A program made the position numbers and the translations under genes. The notes under the pieces are model-generated. The model made no database searches and was not told the DNA's origin. It was given only the letters and a program-made list of their open reading frames with translations. From Aeromicrobium phragmitis (GTDB lineage Bacteria; Actinomycetota; Actinomycetes; Propionibacteriales; Nocardioidaceae), in the NCBI RefSeq assembly GCF_003674095.1, contig NZ_RDBF01000014.1, positions 1 through 64,000 on the forward strand: a stretch of DNA of 64,000 bases. Direction: 5' to 3'. This document shows positions 17,773-26,117 of the stretch, one piece after another (within the stretch, counting starts at the first letter, position 1; each line of letters starts with the position of its first letter).

Positions 17773-18519
17773 TCAGCGCAATCCGAGGGCCTCGGCGAGC
17801 AGCGCGTAACCGACGAAGGCGACGATGTCGAGGATCGCGTGCGCGATCACGAGCGGCATGACGCGTCCGGTCCGGTGGTACCAGTAACCGAAGACCACTC
17901 CCATGATGGCATTGCCGAGGCCCTGACCGAAGCCTTGGTAGAGGTGATACGCGCCGCGCAGTAAGGAGCTCAGGGCGATCATCGCCGGGACGGACCACCC
18001 GAGTTGGCGCAGGCGGGTCATCAGATATCCCACGACCACGACTTCCTCGAGCACCGCGTTCTGCATGGCGGCGAGAATGAGCAGGGGGTACGTCCACCAG
18101 GGCGCGCCCGCCGGGCTGAGCACGATGTCCGCGGTGACGCCGAGCTCGCGCCCGACGGCATAGACGCCCAGACCGGGGAGCCCGATGACGGCGGCGAGCA
18201 CGGCGCCCCACGCGATGTCGCGGATCGGACGTGACCCGTCGAGGCCGAGCCTGCGCCAGGGGGACGGGCGTCCGGGATCGCTGGCGAGGAGGAAGAGGGC
18301 GAGTGCGACGGGAACCAGCGCGAAGCCGATGCTCAGCAGCTGGAGGGTGATGTCGTGCCACGGCATCTCGCTGCGTCGGGGGTTGAGCGTCGCGGTGGAC
18401 TCTCCGAGCGGTCCACGCGCCAACTTCGCCAGCAGACTGACCACGGCGTAGACGGCCGACTGGCCCAAGGAAAGGCCGAGGACGATCCAGATCTCGGCGC
18501 GCAGCCGGCGAGGACTCAC
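17773..18519 (-). CDS. CPBP family intramembrane metalloprotease
   Basis: A membrane protein of 248 residues and about 7-8 helices. CPBP (Abi/CAAX) motifs are E-E-V-V-V-V-G-Y-L near 160-168, H-L-Y-Q-G-F-G near 191-197 and H-A-I-L-D near 225-229. The canonical E-E-x-x-x-R is E-E-V-V-V-V-G here, with Arg later, as in many actinobacterial members. The GTG at 18519 has no SD; instead it overlaps (GTGA) the stop of a 16-codon leaderless ORF. Substrate unknown. Confidence 0.82.
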   Translation of the reverse strand: MSPRRLRAEIWIVLGLSLGQSAVYAVVSLLAKLARGPLGESTATLNPRRSEMPWHDITLQLLSIGFALVPVALALFLLASDPGRPSPWRRLGLDGSRPIRDIAWGAVLAAVIGLPGLGVYAVGRELGVTADIVLSPAGAPWWTYPLLILAAMQNAVLEEVVVVGYLMTRLRQLGWSVPAMIALSSLLRGAYHLYQGFGQGLGNAIMGVVFGYWYHRTGRVMPLVIAHAILDIVAFVGYALLAEALGLR

Positions 18520-18566
18520 CGTTCGTCGGTACCGAGATCGCAGGAGGCAGCCCCGTTCACGTTCAT
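18516..18566 (-). CDS. Leaderless 16-codon upstream ORF of the CPBP gene
   Basis: The ATG at 18566 is preceded at 6 bases by TACACT (18578-18573), the same layout as the leaderless genes here. The ORF encodes M-N-V-N-G-A-A-S-C-D-L-G-T-D-E-R and ends with TGA overlapping the CPBP GTG as GTGA (18519-18516). The CPBP gene has no ribosome site of its own, so its translation is probably coupled to this mini-ORF. Whether the peptide itself has a function is unknown. Confidence 0.5.
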   Translation of the reverse strand: MNVNGAASCDLGTDER

Positions 18567-18572
18567 GCGGGC

Positions 18573-18578
18573 AGTGTA
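18573..18578 (-). promoter_or_regulatory. Leaderless -10 of the CPBP leader ORF
   Basis: TACACT on the minus strand, 6 bases before the ATG at 18566. Confidence 0.5.
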
Positions 18579-18607
18579 GTGCGCGCGCCGGACCGGGCCC
18601 GCCGCAC

Positions 18608-18613
18608 TAGGGT
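18608..18613 (+). promoter_or_regulatory. Leaderless -10 of the DUF445 gene
   Basis: TAGGGT, 6 bases before the ATG at 18620. Confidence 0.55.
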
Positions 18614-18619
18614 GCCTGC

Positions 18620-19879
18620 ATGACGAGCCTCGCCCTTCCTCCCGAGCTGTCCGCAGCCGACGGCGAGCGACGTCGCCGACTCCGCGTGATGCGGACCGTC
18701 GCCACATCATTGCTCCTGTTCGCCGCCGTCGTCTTCGTCCTGACACGTGATGGCGAGGGCTGGATCGGCTACGTGCATGCGGCCTCGGAGGCGGCGATGG
18801 TCGGTGCGATCGCGGATTGGTTCGCGGTCACCGCGCTGTTCAAGCGCCCTCTCGGGCTCCCCATCCCGCACACCGCGCTGGTGCCGCGAAAGAAGGAGCA
18901 ACTCGGGGCGAGTCTTCAGGAGTTCGTGAGCGAGAACTTCCTGCGACCGGAGGTGGTCCGCGACCGCGTGACTCAGGCGGATGTCTCGGTGCGACTCGGC
19001 CGGTGGCTCGCCGACGAGGCGCACGCTCGGCGGCTCGTCGACGAGGGCTCCGACGTCGCGGCAGACGTCCTCGCCGCGATCGACCCCGCCGACGTCGAGG
19101 CGGTGCTGACCGACATGATCATCCCGCGGGTTCTCGAGGAACCGCTCAGCCCGGCCATCGGCGAACTGCTCGCCGAGGTCGTCCGTGAGAAGGCGCATCA
19201 CGGTCTCGTCGATCTGGTGCTGTACGAGCTGGGCGGGTGGATGGACCGGCATCCGGATCGCCTCACCGCGCTCGTGACCGAACGGGCGCCCAGCTGGTCG
19301 CCCGAATGGGCGAACCGTCTGGTCGCCGACCGGCTGGTGCGGGAGGCGCGCTCGTGGGTCGACGACATCCGCATCGATCCCCAGAGCAGTGCGCGTCAGG
19401 CGCTGGATCAGTGGCTCGCCGAGGTGGCCGAGGACCTCCAGCACGATCCGGAGACCGCTGCCGCGGCCGAACGCCTCAAGCAGCGGCTGCTCACGCAGCC
19501 CAAGACTCTCGCGACGGCCGTCCGCCTATGGGACACCTTGCGGCTCGCCGTCCTCAGCGCCCTCCGCGATCGCGACGGCCTCCTGCGCCGGCGGTTCCAG
19601 CAGGAGGTCCGGCATTTCGCGCATCGACTGCAGCACGATGCCGCCCTGCGCGAGCGGGTCGACCGGGTGGCGCGCGACGCGTCCGGGGCGATCGTCGAGC
19701 GCTACGGCGCCGAGATCGCGACGGTGATCTCCGCGACCGTCGACCGCTGGGACGGCCGCGACACCGCGCGCCGGATCGAGTTGCTCGTAGGGCGCGATCT
19801 GCAGTTCATCCGGATCAACGGGACGGTGGTCGGCGGACTGGTGGGCGTTCTCATCCACGCCGCCACGACGTTGCTCTGA
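18620..19879 (+). CDS. DUF445 (YjiN-like) membrane protein
   Basis: A 419-residue protein with one N-terminal and one C-terminal membrane helix and a long helical middle. The family signature A-S-E-A-A-M-V-G-A-I-A-D-W-F-A-V-T-A-L-F-K-R-P near 55-77 is present, followed by IPHTALVPRKKEQLG. The function of DUF445 is not established. The ATG is predicted leaderless. It is convergent with pmmB, and the two stops abut with no gap. Confidence 0.85.
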   Translation: MTSLALPPELSAADGERRRRLRVMRTVATSLLLFAAVVFVLTRDGEGWIGYVHAASEAAMVGAIADWFAVTALFKRPLGLPIPHTALVPRKKEQLGASLQEFVSENFLRPEVVRDRVTQADVSVRLGRWLADEAHARRLVDEGSDVAADVLAAIDPADVEAVLTDMIIPRVLEEPLSPAIGELLAEVVREKAHHGLVDLVLYELGGWMDRHPDRLTALVTERAPSWSPEWANRLVADRLVREARSWVDDIRIDPQSSARQALDQWLAEVAEDLQHDPETAAAAERLKQRLLTQPKTLATAVRLWDTLRLAVLSALRDRDGLLRRRFQQEVRHFAHRLQHDAALRERVDRVARDASGAIVERYGAEIATVISATVDRWDGRDTARRIELLVGRDLQFIRINGTVVGGLVGVLIHAATTLL

Positions 19880-21508
19880 TCAGGACGCGACGAGCTCGCG
19901 TACGTCCTCGAAGAGTCGGGCCAGTTCGGTCTCGGCGTGCGCGCGCGTCGTGTCCGCCGAGCCGTCCCAGGCCACGACGATCTGCAGGTAGCACTTGAGC
20001 TTCGGCTCGGTGCCCGACGGCCGGATGATGACCCGAGCGCCGCCCGCGAGGCCGAGCCGGATGCCGTCGGTGGGCGGGAGGCCCGCGTAGCCGTCGGCGA
20101 GATCGTCCATGGTCTCCACGGTTCGGCCACCGAGTTCACGCGGCGGCGTGGCGCGGATACGCTCCATGAGCGCAGCGAGCTCCGAGATGTCGCGGACGCG
20201 CACCGCCACCTGGCCGGTGGCATGCCACCCGTGCTCGGCGTAGATCTGCTCCAGTCGGCCGAGCAGGTCCGAGCCCTCCGCGCGCAGCCGGGACGCGAGG
20301 TCCAGCACGACCAGGGCGGCGCTGATGCCGTCCTTATCGCGTGCGATCTGCGGAGCCACGCAGTACCCCAGCGCTTCCTCGTAGCCGAACGCGAGCCCCG
20401 GCACCTTGCCGATCCACTTGAACCCCGTGAGCGTCTGTTCCCATCGTTGTTGCCGGGCGGTGGCGAGGCGTCCCACCAGATCGGAGGAGACGATCGACGC
20501 GGCATAGGTGCCGGTGACTCCCGCGCGCAGTCGTGCATCGGCGAGCAGAGCCCCGAGTTCGTCGCCGGTGAGCATCCGGTACCCGCCGGAAGCCTCTCGC
20601 ACGCCGACGGCGCACCGGTCCGCGTCCGGGTCGTTCGCGATGACGAGTTCGGCTCCGACGGCCTCGGCTTCGGCGAGCGCGAGGTCCATGGCTCCGGGTT
20701 CTTCCGGATTCGGGAAGGCGACGGTGGGGAAGTCGGGGTCGGGTTGGGCCTGAGCCGCCACCACCCGCAGACCGTCGAAGCCTGCCTGCGCGACCGCCTG
20801 GCTCAGCACCTCGTGGCCCACGCCGTGCAACGGCGTGTAGACGACGTCGAGATCGCGACGTTCACCCGTGTCGACGAGTTCGACAACGCGCTCGACGTAG
20901 GCGTCGACGAGGTCGTCACCGGCGACGACGAACGCCTCCGAGCGCGGCAGGGTGTCCACGGGCCCCACCGCCGCGATGCGAGCGGCGATGTGCTCATCGA
21001 CGGGCGCGGTGATCTGGCTCGTGTCGCCCAGGTAGACCTTGTAGCCGTTGTCGCGCGGCGGATTGTGCGATGCCGTCACCATGATGCCCGCGCTGCAACC
21101 CAGGTGACTGATGGCGAATGCGAGCACCGGGGTGGGCAGCGCCCGGGGGAGCAGCGTCACCTCCAGTCCGGCTCCCGCCAGCACCTCGGCGGTGTCGCGA
21201 GCGAAGCGGTGCGACTGGTGGCGTGCGTCGAAGCCGACGACGACCGACGGAGCGTCCTCCTGCGCCAGGAGGTAGTCGGCGACGCCGCGAGCCGCCTGCA
21301 TGACGACGACGCGGTTCATCCGCAACGGCCCGGGCCCGAGCTCGCCCCGGAGCCCTGCCGTGCCGAACGCCAGACGCCCCGCGAACAGCCGCTCGAGCGC
21401 GGCACGGTCACGGCGTTCGACCAGCTGACGCAGGTGCGATGCCGTGTCGGGGTCCGGATCCTGGGTGATCCAGGCGCGAGCCTGGTCGAAGACGTCTGGC
21501 GAGGTCAC
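19880..21508 (-). CDS. pmmB: Phospho-sugar mutase (phosphomannomutase/phosphoglucomutase)
   Basis: An alpha-D-phosphohexomutase of 542 residues. The phosphoserine loop is V-T-A-S-H-N-P near 143-149, metal loop D-P-D-A-D-R near 295, sugar loop P-N-P-E-E-P (GEEP-like) and phosphate loop [10 protein letters not shown] near 496. It interconverts hexose 1- and 6-phosphates or ribose phosphates. The GTG start overlaps the punA stop as GTGA, so the genes are coupled, the same pairing as Rv3307-Rv3308. In a nucleoside-salvage operon, ribose-1-phosphate could be the substrate; that is inference. Confidence 0.88.
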   Translation of the reverse strand: MTSPDVFDQARAWITQDPDPDTASHLRQLVERRDRAALERLFAGRLAFGTAGLRGELGPGPLRMNRVVVMQAARGVADYLLAQEDAPSVVVGFDARHQSHRFARDTAEVLAGAGLEVTLLPRALPTPVLAFAISHLGCSAGIMVTASHNPPRDNGYKVYLGDTSQITAPVDEHIAARIAAVGPVDTLPRSEAFVVAGDDLVDAYVERVVELVDTGERRDLDVVYTPLHGVGHEVLSQAVAQAGFDGLRVVAAQAQPDPDFPTVAFPNPEEPGAMDLALAEAEAVGAELVIANDPDADRCAVGVREASGGYRMLTGDELGALLADARLRAGVTGTYAASIVSSDLVGRLATARQQRWEQTLTGFKWIGKVPGLAFGYEEALGYCVAPQIARDKDGISAALVVLDLASRLRAEGSDLLGRLEQIYAEHGWHATGQVAVRVRDISELAALMERIRATPPRELGGRTVETMDDLADGYAGLPPTDGIRLGLAGGARVIIRPSGTEPKLKCYLQIVVAWDGSADTTRAHAETELARLFEDVRELVAS

Positions 21509-22311
21509 GCGGCGCGTCCTCCGATCCGCGGCAAGACCTCGGCGAGCAGCGCACCCATCCGGGCCGCTGAGGAGCGGCCGGCCTCGAGCACCTCGGCGTG
21601 GTCGAGGGGTTGCCCGCCGATGCCGGCCGCGAGGTTGGTCACGAGGCTGATGCCGAGGACGTCCATGCCGGCCTCGCGGGCGGCGATGGCCTCCAAGACG
21701 GTGGACATCCCGACGAGGGACCCGCCGATCGCCCGGACCATGCCGATCTCGGCCGGTGTCTCGTAGTGGGGCCCCGGTACCTGGACGTAGACGCCTTCGT
21801 CCAGCGAAGGATCGACTTCGCGGACGAGTTCGCGCAGGCGCGGGGTGTAGAGGTCGGTCAGGTCGATGAAGTTGGCGCCGACGATCGGCGAGGTGGCGGT
21901 GAGGTTGATGTGGTCGCGGATGAGCACTGGCGTGCCAGGGGTCCACGACGGGTCGAGTCCTCCGCAGCCGTTCGTCAGAACCATCGTTTGGGCACCTGCC
22001 GCGGCGGCCGTACGGACCCCATGCACGACCGCCTCGACGCCCCTGCCCTCATAGAAGTGCGTGCGGCCGAGGAACACGAGCGCATGCGTGCCTCCGACCG
22101 GCACCGACCGGATGGTGCCGCCATGACCCTCGACGGCCGGTGCGATGAAGTGGGGCAGTTCGGCGGCCGGGAACTCGGTGGCGGGCTCCCCGAGGGCGTC
22201 CGCGGCGGGCAACCATCCGGAGCCCATGACGAGGGCGATCGTGTGATCGACGTTCCCGGTCTTCTCACGCAGGACGTCGGCGGCTTCACGGGCGCGGTCG
22301 TAGGCGTTCAC
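21505..22311 (-). CDS. punA: Purine nucleoside phosphorylase
   Basis: Splits purine nucleosides with phosphate into base and ribose-1-phosphate. The 268-residue trimeric-type enzyme has the phosphate-site G-S-G-W near 31, GRTHFYEG near 83-90, N-G-C-G-G near 116 (usually N-A-A-G-G), the signature [19 protein letters not shown] and V-T-N-L-A-A-G-I near 236. GTG 22311 has TAGGGT (22323-22318) 6 bases upstream and is leaderless. It forms an operon with pmmB. Confidence 0.92.
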   Translation of the reverse strand: MNAYDRAREAADVLREKTGNVDHTIALVMGSGWLPAADALGEPATEFPAAELPHFIAPAVEGHGGTIRSVPVGGTHALVFLGRTHFYEGRGVEAVVHGVRTAAAAGAQTMVLTNGCGGLDPSWTPGTPVLIRDHINLTATSPIVGANFIDLTDLYTPRLRELVREVDPSLDEGVYVQVPGPHYETPAEIGMVRAIGGSLVGMSTVLEAIAAREAGMDVLGISLVTNLAAGIGGQPLDHAEVLEAGRSSAARMGALLAEVLPRIGGRAA

Positions 22312-22317
22312 CGGCCC

Positions 22318-22323
22318 ACCCTA
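22318..22323 (-). promoter_or_regulatory. Leaderless -10 of punA
   Basis: TAGGGT on the minus strand, 6 bases before the GTG at 22311. Confidence 0.55.
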
Positions 22324-22384
22324 CGACAGGACCCTCCGGTGTGTGCGGTCCACGATGTGAGCGAGCCGACGCACGGTTCGGTAC

Positions 22385-22413
22385 TTAGGTCTGCTTTACT
22401 TAGGCTCACCTAG
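22385..22413 (+). promoter_or_regulatory. DtxR/IdeR-like iron box before hmuT
   Basis: The 19-bp segment 22395-22413 matches the IdeR/DtxR consensus at about 14 of 19 positions, with the core TTAGGCTCACCTA. An extra TTAGGT half-site lies at 22385-22390, so two dimers could bind. A likely -10 (TAGGCT, 22401-22406) is inside the box, so iron-loaded repressor would block RNA polymerase. It fits derepression of the haem operon under iron starvation. Confidence 0.75.
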
Positions 22414-22445
22414 CCAAGGGTGACCTTACTGAAGGAGTGCGTTCC

Positions 22446-23588
22446 GTGGCTTCACGTCCCTCGAGCCCCTGCCGCGGTGCCGTCGCGCGGCGGAGACGCG
22501 CGGCGACCGTCATCGTCACCGCGGCGTTGGCACTGGTGGGGTGCGCGGCGCCAGGCGGCGGGACGGATCCCGGCGATGGCGCGGGGGAACGGACCCCGCT
22601 CGAGGACGTCGTCCCGGCGGCCGATCCCCGCGCGCTCGAGGGTCCTGCCACCGCCGTGCTGGGCGACCGGTCGGTGGTTCCGGTGGCCGACGCGGCCCGA
22701 CCGTCGCTCCCGGTCACGGTGACGTCGTTCGAGCGCGGCGGCGCCACCCGCGAGGTCACCGTCGACGACGTCTCTCGGATCGTGGCATTCGACATGTCCG
22801 GGTCGATCGCGGCGACGGTCTGGGGACTCGGGCTGGGCGATCGACTCGTGGGGCGCGATCAAGCGGCAGGGTTCGCGGGCATCGAGGACGTCGCGGTCGT
22901 GACGAGCGGGGGACATGCCATCAACGCCGAAGCGGTGATGGCGCTGCGGCCGAGCGTCATCGTCACCGACGGCTCGGTGGGTCCGCGCGACGTCGTCGAA
23001 CAGCTGCGCTCCGCCGGAGTACCGGTGGTGTTCGTGGAGCGGGACGCATCCGTCGCGGGCGCCGCCATGCTGGCGCGCTCCGTGGGCGAGGCTCTGGGGG
23101 CGCCGCAGCAGGGCGAGGCGCTGGCGCAGCGCATCCAGCAGGAGGTCGAGCGCGTCACCACGACCGTCGCCGAGCGTTTCGCCCCGGAACGACCCCTCAC
23201 GATGGCCTTCCTGTACATCCGCGGGGATGCGGGGATCTACTACCTGTTCGGTCCCGGTTCGGGTGCCGACGACCTCATCACGCGCCTCGGAGGCCGCGAC
23301 ATCGGGACCGAGAACGGGTGGGGGGAGTACACGCCGTTGACCGACGAGGCGCTCGTGGCGGCCGACCCGGACGTGATTCTCGTGATGACCCACGGCCTCG
23401 AGTCGGCCGGCGGCGTCGACGGCCTCATCGACTCCAAACCAGCCATCGCAGCGACCACAGCGGGACGTCAGCGGCGCATCATCGACATGGCCGACGCGGA
23501 CGTGCTGTCCTTCGGCCCACGTTCTGCCCAGGTCATCGACGCCTTGGCCCGCGCCCTGTACGCCGAGCCGGACGCAGGCGACGCATGA
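22446..23588 (+). CDS. hmuT: Haem ABC transporter substrate-binding lipoprotein HmuT
   Basis: The surface haem receptor of an ABC importer, 380 residues. A lipoprotein signal (R-R-R-R, hydrophobic stretch, L-V-G-C) places the lipidated Cys at 33. The rest is a class III binding protein with F-D-M-S-G-S-I-A-A-T-V-W-G-L-G-L-G-D-R near 113-131 and a long connecting helix near 210-235. GTG 22446 lies 8 bases after GAAGGAG; GTG 22437 is too close to that site. Under the iron box and coupled by ATGA to hmuU. Confidence 0.9.
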   Translation: MASRPSSPCRGAVARRRRAATVIVTAALALVGCAAPGGGTDPGDGAGERTPLEDVVPAADPRALEGPATAVLGDRSVVPVADAARPSLPVTVTSFERGGATREVTVDDVSRIVAFDMSGSIAATVWGLGLGDRLVGRDQAAGFAGIEDVAVVTSGGHAINAEAVMALRPSVIVTDGSVGPRDVVEQLRSAGVPVVFVERDASVAGAAMLARSVGEALGAPQQGEALAQRIQQEVERVTTTVAERFAPERPLTMAFLYIRGDAGIYYLFGPGSGADDLITRLGGRDIGTENGWGEYTPLTDEALVAADPDVILVMTHGLESAGGVDGLIDSKPAIAATTAGRQRRIIDMADADVLSFGPRSAQVIDALARALYAEPDAGDA

Positions 23589-24613
23589 AACGGCTCGCCG
23601 TCGTCGCGACGCTGATCGGGGTGCTGCTTCTCGGCCTCGTCGTGTCCGCGCGCGTCGGCCAGCTTCCGGTCAGTACGACCGATGTGCTCGGAGCAACTCT
23701 GGCGCGGCTCGGTATCGCCAGCGACTGGATGCCGAGCGACGAGGTCATCGCGATGACGCTGGAGCAGATCCGGTTTCCGCGGGTAGCGCTCAGTGCGCTC
23801 GTGGGGGCGGCGCTCGCCGTGGGCGGAGCGGTGATGCAGGCGATCTTCGGCAACCCGCTCGCCGAGCCCGGCGTGGTCGGCGTGTCCTCGGGAGCGGCGC
23901 TCGGCGCGGCCGCAGCCATCGTCTCGGGGATCAGCGTTGCGGGCGGTGCGAGCGTCGCGGTCGCAGCCTTCGTCAGCGGCTTCGTCGCCACGGTCCTGGT
24001 GTACGTCACGGCGCGAGCGAACGGGCGCACCGAGGTCGTGACGCTGCTTCTCACCGGTATCGCCGTCAACGCGTTCGCCGGGGCGGGTATCGCGCTGGTC
24101 ATGTTCATGGGCGACACCGCGTCCCGCGAACAGATCGTCTTCTGGCAGTTGGGGAGTCTCAACGGTGCGCGCTGGCAGGAAGTCGCCGTGGTGGCCGTCA
24201 TCGTGGTGCCCACGACGTTGATCGCCCTCGCGCTCGCCCGTCGCTACGACCTGCTCAGTCTCGGCGAGCGCTCTGCGTCGCACCTGGGTGTGCGCGTCGA
24301 GGCGCTGCGGATCGGTTCGATCGCGCTCGTCGCGCTCCTGACGGCGGCCGCCGTCGCCTTCGCCGGCATCATCTCCTTCGTCGGCCTCGTGGTTCCGCAC
24401 AGCATGCGGATGCTGCTCGGCCCCAGCCATCGGGGGCTGTTGGTCGCCAGCGTCATCGCCGGCGCGGCGCTGCTGGTGTGGTGCGACCTGCTCGCGCGTA
24501 CGGCCGTCGCGGGAGCCGATCTGCCCATCGGCATGATCACTGCGCTCATCGGGGGACCGTTCTTCTTCGTCCTGATCCGCCAGGCCCGCTCGCGCGCGGG
24601 GGGGTGGGGATGA
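23585..24613 (+). CDS. hmuU: Haem ABC transporter permease HmuU
   Basis: A FecCD-type permease of 342 residues and about 8-10 helices. Conserved sequences are R-F-P-R-V near 62, GAVMQAIFGNPLAEPGVVGVSSGAALGAA near 81-110 and the cytoplasmic coupling segment near 210-225 (SLGERSASHLGV). P-H-S-M-R and the late glycine-rich helices follow. The start overlaps the hmuT stop (ATGA) and the stop overlaps the hmuV start, so stoichiometric translation is likely. Confidence 0.94.
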   Translation: MKRLAVVATLIGVLLLGLVVSARVGQLPVSTTDVLGATLARLGIASDWMPSDEVIAMTLEQIRFPRVALSALVGAALAVGGAVMQAIFGNPLAEPGVVGVSSGAALGAAAAIVSGISVAGGASVAVAAFVSGFVATVLVYVTARANGRTEVVTLLLTGIAVNAFAGAGIALVMFMGDTASREQIVFWQLGSLNGARWQEVAVVAVIVVPTTLIALALARRYDLLSLGERSASHLGVRVEALRIGSIALVALLTAAAVAFAGIISFVGLVVPHSMRMLLGPSHRGLLVASVIAGAALLVWCDLLARTAVAGADLPIGMITALIGGPFFFVLIRQARSRAGGWG

Positions 24614-25398
24614 GCGACGTCGTGTACCGGGTCCGAGACCTCGTCGTGCGCCGTGGCGAGCGACGTCTGCTCGATGGTGTGGATCTGGACGTTCCTGCAG
24701 GTGAGATGCTCGCGATCGTCGGGCCGAACGGCGCAGGGAAATCAACACTCGTCGGCGTGCTCGCCGGCGACGTCCACCCCGACCACGGCCGCGTCGAACT
24801 CGAGGGACGCGAGGTAGCGCAGTGGCGACCGCGTGAGCTCGCGCAGCGCCGCTCCGTCCTGCTGCAGTCCCATGCGGTGAGCTTCGGCTACACCGTGGAC
24901 GAGATCATCGCGATGGGTCGCAGTCCCTGGCCGGCCGACTCGCAGCGGGACGCAGCCGTGATCGATCACGCCGTGCGCCGCGCCGACGTCGCTCACCTGC
25001 GTGACCGTTCGTATCTCGTCCTGTCCGGAGGCGAGCGGGCGCGGGTCTCCTTGGCCCGGGTGCTCGCTCAGGACACGCCGATCCTGCTGCTCGACGAGCC
25101 GACAGCGGCTCTGGACCTGCGGCATCAAGAGGACGTGCTGCGGTGCGCCGCGGAGGACGCCCGGGCGGGCCGGACCGTCATCGTGGTGCTCCACGACTTG
25201 TCCCTGGCTGCGGCCTACGCTTCACGCATCGTGATGCTCGACCGCGGAAGGGTCGCCGCACAGGGGCGGCCCCGCGACGTCCTCACCCCCGAGCGTGTGC
25301 GAACCGTCTACGGTATCGATATCGCGCTCCTCACCGGCCCCGACGGTTCCCTGCTCGTCGTTCCGGACCGTCGTCCCACCCCCGAAAGGAACCGCTGA
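24610..25398 (+). CDS. hmuV: Haem ABC transporter ATP-binding protein HmuV
   Basis: The 262-residue ATPase powers HmuTU. Walker A is GPNGAGKST near 38-46, the Q-loop is L-L-Q-S, the signature LSGGERARVSLARVLA near 138, Walker B ILLLDEPTAALD near 158, and the H-loop V-L-H-D. The ATG overlaps hmuU by four bases, and the stop overlaps hmuO as TGATG. Confidence 0.95.
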   Translation: MSDVVYRVRDLVVRRGERRLLDGVDLDVPAGEMLAIVGPNGAGKSTLVGVLAGDVHPDHGRVELEGREVAQWRPRELAQRRSVLLQSHAVSFGYTVDEIIAMGRSPWPADSQRDAAVIDHAVRRADVAHLRDRSYLVLSGGERARVSLARVLAQDTPILLLDEPTAALDLRHQEDVLRCAAEDARAGRTVIVVLHDLSLAAAYASRIVMLDRGRVAAQGRPRDVLTPERVRTVYGIDIALLTGPDGSLLVVPDRRPTPERNR

Positions 25399-26075
25399 TG
25401 CCCGCCACCGTTCACCCCACGGCGACCCCGCCGTTGTCGGTCCTCATGCGCGACGGCTCGGCCATCGAGCACCGCGAGGCCGAGAGCTCGGACTTCATGA
25501 CCACGATGCTCGACGGCCGGATCAACGCTGCGGGTTACACCGCCTACTTGGCTGCGCTGCGGCCCGTCTACGCCGCGTTGGAGGAGGTCGGTCGCGCGCT
25601 GTCCTCCCACCCGGTCGTCGGGGGCCTCATCGACGCGCGACTCGATCGGCTCGCCTCGCTCGACGCGGACCTGCGGTACTGGTCGGCTCGGTCGGGGTGC
25701 ACGCCCTCGGATTCCTTGTCGCCCGCCGTCGCCGGCTATGTGGCGCACCTTCGGGAGATCGAGACCGACGCGGTGCTCTACATCGCTCACCACTACACGC
25801 GGTATCTGGGCGACCTCAGCGGGGGCCAGGCCATCGGGCGCATCCTCGGTCGTACCTACGACATCGGTCGCGGGGACAGCGGCCTGACGTTCTACGAGTT
25901 CGACCTCATCGACAAGCCCAAGCCGTACAAGGACGCCTACCGGGCCCGGCTCGACGCGCTGCCGCTCAGCAGCGACGAGCAGCAGCGCGTGGTCGAGGAG
26001 GTGCGGCTGGCGTTCGCGCTCAACGGGGCGGTGTTCACCGAACTCACCGAACACCTCGACGCGTACACCGCCTGA
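25398..26075 (+). CDS. hmuO: Biliverdin-producing haem oxygenase HmuO
   Basis: Opens imported haem to biliverdin, CO and Fe2+. The 225-residue all-helical protein has the proximal haem ligand His25 in A-I-E-H-R-E-A-E and the distal helix Y-L-G-D-L-S-G-G-Q near 135-143. These are the canonical HO sequences, unlike the IsdG type. It is the fourth gene of the same overlapping operon as the transporter, whereas Corynebacterium keeps hmuO apart. No separate promoter is seen. Confidence 0.95.
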   Translation: MPATVHPTATPPLSVLMRDGSAIEHREAESSDFMTTMLDGRINAAGYTAYLAALRPVYAALEEVGRALSSHPVVGGLIDARLDRLASLDADLRYWSARSGCTPSDSLSPAVAGYVAHLREIETDAVLYIAHHYTRYLGDLSGGQAIGRILGRTYDIGRGDSGLTFYEFDLIDKPKPYKDAYRARLDALPLSSDEQQRVVEEVRLAFALNGAVFTELTEHLDAYTA

Positions 26076-26117
26076 CACGATTGGCCCTCCCCACCGGGTC
26101 TGCGGAAGAATGACCCC

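Noticed and set aside
15918..17861. A 647-codon plus-strand frame opposite hrpA
   Set aside because: Antisense to conserved helicase motifs, no recognisable domain, typical high-GC mirror frame.
23468..24748. A 426-codon minus-strand frame opposite hmuU
   Set aside because: His/Arg/Asp-rich shadow of a permease coding sequence; no start signal or domain.
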